Below, in pieces: positions 1-3,396 of a stretch of DNA of 5,782 nt. How positions within the stretch are numbered: the first letter of the stretch is position 1; the number at the start of each line of letters is the position of its first letter. Made by a program: the position numbers and the translations under genes. The DNA is from Clostridia bacterium. Its GTDB lineage: Bacteria; Bacillota; Clostridia; Oscillospirales; Acutalibacteraceae. The notes beneath the pieces are model-generated. The model searched no databases, was not told the origin of the DNA, and was given only the letters and a program-made list of their open reading frames with translations. Where the stretch lies: assembly GCA_017615405.1 (NCBI GenBank), contig JAGAAE010000207.1, forward strand, positions 1-5,782. Reading direction: 5' to 3'.

Positions 1-1596
1 AGCCTGACGCTTCGTTATGACGACGTTATATCCGACAGCAACAGGTATTTGGCAATCGAATTCTCATTCAATTCTGTCTGGCAGACAAAAACGAAGGTGG
101 CTGTTTTCAAGAAAGGAGAGACCGAGTTTCAGGTCGTATTCTCAGACGGCAACAGTATGTATCTCGGGAATAACAAATGCTACGTTCCGAGCGAGGTCAT
201 AAAATCACCCGGATTTTCGGTTTCGATCTACGGCGTGGAAAGTAACGTTGTCATAACGTCTAACGAGGTCGACGTTCCCGTCGAGGAAAGCGGCACAACC
301 AATTTAGAGCCTGCCGAGCCGACCCCGTCTTTGTGGAATCAGTTGCTTGTTTCGATCGATCCTCTTTCAAGATGTCCCGCCGGAGGGACAACGGGTCAGG
401 TTTTGCAGAAAAACAGCGGCGACGACTACGATATGTCCTGGGTTTCCGTCGGCGACGGTATTATCAGCGAAGCATCCACCTATTTTGTTCCGAAAACCCT
501 TAAAATCAACGGCAAAACGCTGACCGAAGATATTTCGCTTGACAGCGAAGACGTCGGCGCGTATACAATGCCGGTGACCGGAATACCGAAGAATGATCTT
601 GACGCCTCGGTAAAACTCAGTCTTTCAAAAGCAGACTCGGCGTTGCAGGAACACCAGAGCCTTTCGGGCAAACAGGACCTTCTTCAAAGCGGCGTCAACA
701 TAAAGACCCTCAATAACGAAAGCCTGCTCGGGAGCGGAAACGTCGATCTGCCCGCGACCTTTTCCCCGATCGACGAGGTCATATGGCGACAGCCGAAAAA
801 TTTCGGTAAAAAGGTAAACGGTGTTGTCGGTGACAATATCAAGGTTTACAGAGATATCACCGACTCTACCATCGTGTTTTTAGGCAGCGGAATGTTATAC
901 GGTAGCAATAGTTACAACGATCCATATATAGCCGAATGTATCTGCGGATCCTTCAATACGACGGTCAGAAAAATATATTTCCAAAACGGCATAACCGGTA
1001 TCGGTTCCAATCTGTTCAACCGTTTTTATGCAGGGGACTACGATCCCAGACGTTCGAAATTCTGGGACGTTAAAAACCCGTCAAATAACTGGGCGCCCAC
1101 AGGTGTTACGGTAAGAAATATCATACTTCCTCCTTCGATCAACCTGATCGAAAAACGAGCGTTTCAGTATTGCCTGATATCCGACGCGATCGTCATAGAG
1201 TGCAGCGGACATCTGACGCTCGGCGACGAGGTCTTTCAGGGCTCGGGATTCGAAACCATCTCGATCCCGAACGCAACGTCAATGAGCGGATACAACAAAT
1301 ACGTCTTTTCTTCCGGAAATCTGAAGAATTTCAGTCTTAACTGCGATATAACCGACGAACTTTCTTTTGCGTCAAGCGAAAGGCTGACCGATGAATCGAT
1401 CATCAATATCGCTAATCACCTGGTGACCGTCGGCTCCGGAGATCCTTCAAAAACTCTGACGTTGCATCCGACAACGAAAACCCTTTGCAATAATACTTTG
1501 GGCGTCGTAAACGACGGGGTATTCACAAAGGACACGAGCGGAACCGTAACCTTGACCGATTTTATCACTAACACGAAGGGATGGACCATCGCATGA
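1..1596 (+). CDS. Phage tail/baseplate fibre protein with BspA-like LRR C-terminus (5' end missing)
   Basis: The reading frame is open from base 1 with no stop, so the gene begins left of the window; 531 codons are visible. Residues about 1-95 resemble the Ig-like N-terminal domain of phage baseplate (BppU-type) proteins: LAIEFSFNSVWQTKTKVAVF, then a VPSEVI..PGFSVSIYGVE stretch. Residues about 129-250 carry phage-fibre signatures: GTTGQVLQKNSGDDYDMSW (129), INGKTLTEDISL followed by DVGAY (169), and IKTLNNESLLGSGNVDL (234). From about 322 to 455, hydrophobic repeats of the LRR_5/BspA kind appear (VRKIYFQNGITGIGSNLF; VRNIILPPSINLIEKRAF; FETISIPNATSM). The C-terminus has LTDESIINIANHL (462), ends in KGWTIA, and matches a tail seen on many phage and BspA-like proteins. 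The inferred role is host-surface recognition at the tail tip. Family matches are from motif memory, not a search. Confidence 0.85.
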   Translation, partial: SLTLRYDDVISDSNRYLAIEFSFNSVWQTKTKVAVFKKGETEFQVVFSDGNSMYLGNNKCYVPSEVIKSPGFSVSIYGVESNVVITSNEVDVPVEESGTTNLEPAEPTPSLWNQLLVSIDPLSRCPAGGTTGQVLQKNSGDDYDMSWVSVGDGIISEASTYFVPKTLKINGKTLTEDISLDSEDVGAYTMPVTGIPKNDLDASVKLSLSKADSALQEHQSLSGKQDLLQSGVNIKTLNNESLLGSGNVDLPATFSPIDEVIWRQPKNFGKKVNGVVGDNIKVYRDITDSTIVFLGSGMLYGSNSYNDPYIAECICGSFNTTVRKIYFQNGITGIGSNLFNRFYAGDYDPRRSKFWDVKNPSNNWAPTGVTVRNIILPPSINLIEKRAFQYCLISDAIVIECSGHLTLGDEVFQGSGFETISIPNATSMSGYNKYVFSSGNLKNFSLNCDITDELSFASSERLTDESIINIANHLVTVGSGDPSKTLTLHPTTKTLCNNTLGVVNDGVFTKDTSGTVTLTDFITNTKGWTIA

Positions 1597-1937
1597 CCAA
1601 AAACGGAAACGTCATTACGGCAGACGACGGGAAAATGCTCGTCAGAGGCGAAACAAGAAGCCGTCAGGTCATTTTAGGCAAATCCGACAGCCCGGAAAAC
1701 TGGTCGGAAACCAATATGACCGAGGAGGAACGCTCGGCTGTTCGCACCGAAACGGAAAAGCTGAACTTAAAAAAGATCGCCGAGCTTAAAGAACAACTCA
1801 CGGCGACCGATTACAAGGCAATTAAATATTTTGAAGGGTGGATAAGCGAGGAGGACTACGCCCCGGTAAAATCGCTGAGGCAATCTCTGCGTGAACAAAT
1901 AAATCTGCTCGAGAAATCACTGACGCAAGATGCTTGA
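1593..1937 (+). CDS. Small conserved phage protein of unknown function, tail-module associated
   Basis: This protein of 114 residues lies directly after the fibre gene. I prefer the ATG at 1593, because it overlaps the upstream stop in the classic ATGA arrangement and has GAAGGG at 1575-1580 about 12 bases upstream. The alternative ATG at 1581 (118 aa) sits directly on that purine run and would have no spacing. The N-terminal half (KNGNVITADDGKMLVRG, then VILGKSDSPENWSE) is a short beta-rich segment. The second half is charged, probably helical or coiled-coil, and contains LKEQLTATDYKAIKYFEGWI, a TDYK-I-K motif I recognise from the C-terminal regions of small tail-associated proteins in Firmicutes prophages. 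No enzyme motif, signal peptide or membrane segment is visible. A role in tail-fibre assembly or as a small tail component is inference from position only. Confidence 0.75.
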   Translation: MTKNGNVITADDGKMLVRGETRSRQVILGKSDSPENWSETNMTEEERSAVRTETEKLNLKKIAELKEQLTATDYKAIKYFEGWISEEDYAPVKSLRQSLREQINLLEKSLTQDA

Positions 1938-2241
1938 TACAGTCATAAAATGGCTCGTCCCCGCTGTTTTAGGAAGCGCCGCAACATATTTGGCGACCCT
2001 TTCCGGCAAAAGCAAAGCCTTCAGTTCCGGGCTTCAATGTCTTTTGCGCTCCGAGATAATAAGGGCATATGATAAATACACCGATCGAAAGCATATACCC
2101 ATCTATGCCAAAGAGGCGCTCGAAAAAGAATACAAGGCGTACAACAAGTTAGGCGGGAACGACGTAGCCACGGATCTTTACAAACATCTTCTTATGCTGC
2201 CCGTGGAATACGGCAAGGAGGATAAACCATGTTTAAATTAG
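1930..2241 (+). CDS. Small single-membrane-segment phage protein upstream of the lysis genes
   Basis: The 103-residue protein starts 8 bases inside the previous gene and ends 13 bases inside the endolysin gene. No good Shine-Dalgarno sequence precedes its ATG, so translation probably depends on coupling. Residues about 5-24 (VIKWLVPAVLGSAATYLATL) form one likely membrane segment near the N-terminus. The rest is a soluble, charged, helical tail with LLRSEIIRAYDKY, a PIYAKEALEKEYKAYNKLGGN stretch and a final LLMLPVEYG. The pattern of LLR..I..AY..Y, IYA.E and Y..LGGN is one I recognise from small hypothetical proteins beside holins and endolysins in Firmicutes prophages. It could be an accessory holin or a lysis regulator, but a true holin is already present downstream, so function is left open. 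Confidence 0.78.
   Translation: MLDTVIKWLVPAVLGSAATYLATLSGKSKAFSSGLQCLLRSEIIRAYDKYTDRKHIPIYAKEALEKEYKAYNKLGGNDVATDLYKHLLMLPVEYGKEDKPCLN
2215..2221 (+). promoter_or_regulatory. Strong ribosome binding site for the endolysin gene
   Basis: AAGGAGG lies 7 bases before the ATG at 2229, an ideal Shine-Dalgarno match and spacing. It lies within the coding sequence of the preceding small membrane-protein gene. It fixes the endolysin start and suggests that this gene is translated efficiently on its own as well as by coupling. Confidence 0.85.
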
Positions 2242-2999
2242 CACTTAACGCAGGTCACGGAATGAATACCCCCGGCAAGCGTTGTCTGAAAACCATCGAC
2301 AATAATGAAACCCGCGAATGGGCGCTCAATTCGAGGATATGCAACTATATCGAAAAATACCTCTCGGAATATGAGGGATATTCGCTTATTCGTCTTGACG
2401 ATACAAGCGGGAAGACGGATATCCCCCTTAAAACAAGAACGGCCAAAGCAAATAATTTCGGCGCCGATTTTTATTTAAGCATCCATCACAACGCCGGAAT
2501 AAACGGAAGATCGGGCGGCGGAGTGATCGCGATCGTTTATAAAACCATCAAAGACGGCTCAACGACTGCTCTTTGGCAAAAGGCGCTTTATGAAAGGATC
2601 ATCTCTGCGACCGGACTCAAAGGCAACCGCAGCAATCCGCTCCAGAAACAGGATCTTCACGAGGTTAGAGAAAGCAAAATGCCGGCGGTTTTGCTCGAAT
2701 GCGGATTTATGGACAGCTCGACCGATACCCCGGTTATTCTGACCGAAGCTTTTGCTCAAAAGACCGCAAGAGCGATAGTGGAGGTATTAGCGGAAAAGGG
2801 CGGGCTTAAAAAGAAGGACGCTACGGCAAAAACGACCGAGACCGCCGCTCCGACCGCGAGAAAAAAGACGGTCGACGAGCTTGCAAGAGAGGTCATAAGA
2901 GGGCTTTGGGGCAACGGAAACGAAAGGAAGACGCGCCTGTGCAACGCGGGTTACAGTTACCGCGAAGTACAAGCACGCGTCAACCAATTGTTGAGGTGA
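2229..2999 (+). CDS. Phage endolysin: N-acetylmuramoyl-L-alanine amidase (Amidase_3) with C-terminal Cpl-7-like domain
   Basis: This 256-residue enzyme is predicted to cut the bond between N-acetylmuramic acid and L-alanine in peptidoglycan at the end of phage growth. The Amidase_3 fold spans about residues 3-190. LALNAGHG gives zinc ligand His10, NETREWALN gives Glu30 as the likely second ligand, SIHHNA gives His86 as the third, and LLECGFMDS gives the catalytic Glu157. A lysine-, alanine- and threonine-rich linker (about 193-211) leads to a wall-binding domain at 212-256 (VDELAREVIRGLWGNGNERK, then AGYSYREVQARVNQLL) that matches the Cpl-7/CW_7 consensus in one copy. No signal peptide is present, so export needs the holin encoded just downstream. 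All catalytic residues appear intact. The start is fixed by AAGGAGG 7 bases upstream. Confidence 0.95.
   Translation: MFKLALNAGHGMNTPGKRCLKTIDNNETREWALNSRICNYIEKYLSEYEGYSLIRLDDTSGKTDIPLKTRTAKANNFGADFYLSIHHNAGINGRSGGGVIAIVYKTIKDGSTTALWQKALYERIISATGLKGNRSNPLQKQDLHEVRESKMPAVLLECGFMDSSTDTPVILTEAFAQKTARAIVEVLAEKGGLKKKDATAKTTETAAPTARKKTVDELAREVIRGLWGNGNERKTRLCNAGYSYREVQARVNQLLR
2993..2999 (+). promoter_or_regulatory. Ribosome binding site for the holin gene
   Basis: GAGGTGA overlaps the stop codon of the endolysin gene (TGA at 2997-2999) and lies 7 bases before the ATG at 3007. Ribosomes finishing the endolysin would end on the holin's binding site, which suggests coupled translation of the two lysis proteins. 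Confidence 0.8.
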
Positions 3000-3006
3000 A
3001 ATAGTT

Positions 3007-3204
3007 ATGAAAATCATTTCAAGGAAATGGCTTTACGCGGCAGCGTCAAGGGCAGTAAAAACGGTTGCCCAGACCGCAGTCGCAAGTATAGGCACCTCGG
3101 CGATAATAAGCGAAGTAAACTGGCAATTTGTCCTGAGCGCCTCGCTTTTATCGGGGATCCTCTCGATTTTGACCTCGCTCGCCGGCATCCCCGAGGCAAA
3201 ATAA
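3007..3204 (+). CDS. Phage holin, r1t-like family
   Basis: This 65-residue membrane protein would form the lesions in the cytoplasmic membrane that release the endolysin. A short basic N-terminus (MKIISRKWLY) precedes two hydrophobic segments at about residues 12-35 and 39-60, with EVNW in the turn. The pattern RAVKTVAQTAVASIGTSA, then EVNW, then LSASLLSGILSILTSLAGIPE closely matches what I know of the Lactococcus phage r1t holin family, and the size is usual for it. It follows the endolysin by 7 bases and is the last gene before a strong terminator. The order endolysin then holin is the reverse of the commonest arrangement. Confidence 0.92.
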   Translation: MKIISRKWLYAAASRAVKTVAQTAVASIGTSAIISEVNWQFVLSASLLSGILSILTSLAGIPEAK

Positions 3205-3219
3205 TCAAAATCGCAGCAG

Positions 3220-3246
3220 AAAAAGGCAGGGTCACCCTGCCTTTTT
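3220..3246 (+). terminator. Rho-independent terminator after the lysis genes, perfectly palindromic
   Basis: GGCAGGGT (3225-3232) and ACCCTGCC (3234-3241) are exact complements around a central C. AAAAA lies before and TTTTT after, so the whole 27-base block is a perfect inverted repeat. In RNA the tip would open to a loop of about 5 bases. The T-tract on both strands means it can stop transcription from either side. It begins 15 bases after the holin stop and ends the phage late operon. Confidence 0.92.
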
Positions 3247-3262
3247 CGGATATCAGATGGCA

Positions 3263-3275
3263 GATGTCAGACATC
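3263..3275. repeat. Short palindrome inside a degenerate CAGATG/CAGAC stretch
   Basis: GATGTC, A, GACATC is a perfect 6-bp inverted repeat with a 1-base centre. It lies in a low-complexity run from 3252 to about 3282, built from variants of ATCAGATG, CAGATG and CATCAGACG. No gene is predicted here. It could be a decayed tandem repeat, a dispersed intergenic repeat or a protein-binding palindrome; the window alone cannot decide. Confidence 0.5.
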
Positions 3276-3317
3276 AGACGATGAGGCAATAATGATACAT
3301 CAAACAATTTATGATCC

Positions 3318-3332
3318 GTCGGCTCTGCCGAC
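3318..3332. repeat. Small GC-rich hairpin in the convergent intergenic region
   Basis: GTCGGC (3318-3323) and GCCGAC (3327-3332) pair exactly across a TCT loop. No T-tract follows on either strand, so it is unlikely to be an intrinsic terminator. It lies between the two terminators of the convergent genes. Confidence 0.55.
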
Positions 3333-3339
3333 ACCGAAA

Positions 3340-3357
3340 TTATTCGTTATTCATTAC
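3340..3357. repeat. AT-rich 7-base tandem repeat
   Basis: TTATTCG, TTATTCA and a partial TTAC give about 2.4 copies with a period of 7 bases. The tract is AT-rich and non-coding. It may be chance low complexity or part of a dispersed intergenic repeat. Confidence 0.4.
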
Positions 3358-3360
3358 AAC

Positions 3361-3390
3361 AAACGACCCCGGCGTTTGCCGAGGTCGTTT
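3361..3390 (-). terminator. Terminator of the SLH surface-protein gene, possibly bidirectional
   Basis: AAACGACC (3361-3368) pairs with GGTCGTTT (3383-3390), and CGGC (3370-3373) with GCCG (3378-3381), around a GTTT loop. The remaining position (3369 with 3382) is a C-A mismatch in + strand RNA but a G-U wobble in - strand RNA, so the stem is continuous only for the leftward transcript. It sits 6 bases beyond the stop codon of the - strand gene. The - strand tail is TTTGTTG; the + strand has six Ts at 3388-3393, so it may also catch rightward readthrough. Confidence 0.85.
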
Positions 3391-3396
3391 TTTCGT

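Noticed and set aside
49..51. TTG as the start of the fibre gene
   Set aside because: The frame is open upstream to base 1 with sensible coding sequence (LTLRYDDVISDSNRYLAIEF), so this is an internal Leu codon in a gene cut by the window edge.
1581..1592. Upstream ATG for the small tail-module gene
   Set aside because: It directly abuts the only purine-rich binding site, leaving no spacing. The ATG at 1593 has workable spacing and forms an ATGA overlap.
964..1596. Diversity-generating retroelement variable region in the fibre C-terminus
   Set aside because: There is no C-type-lectin-like ending, no visible template copy and no reverse transcriptase in the window.
3252..3282. CRISPR-like repeat array
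   Set aside because: The repeated units are only 6-8 bases, degenerate and without spacers of regular length.
3027..3284. 85-codon + strand frame overlapping the holin
   Set aside because: It is an out-of-frame reading of the holin that continues through the terminator palindrome, with no family resemblance.
3014..3334. 106-codon antisense open frame over the holin and intergenic region
   Set aside because: It is basic, low-complexity, opposite a clear holin gene and reads through a strong terminator. It looks like a shadow frame.
3205..3396. tRNA gene or tRNA-derived attachment site
   Set aside because: No cloverleaf, T-loop motif or CCA end is visible. The hairpins present are terminators or short unrelated stems.
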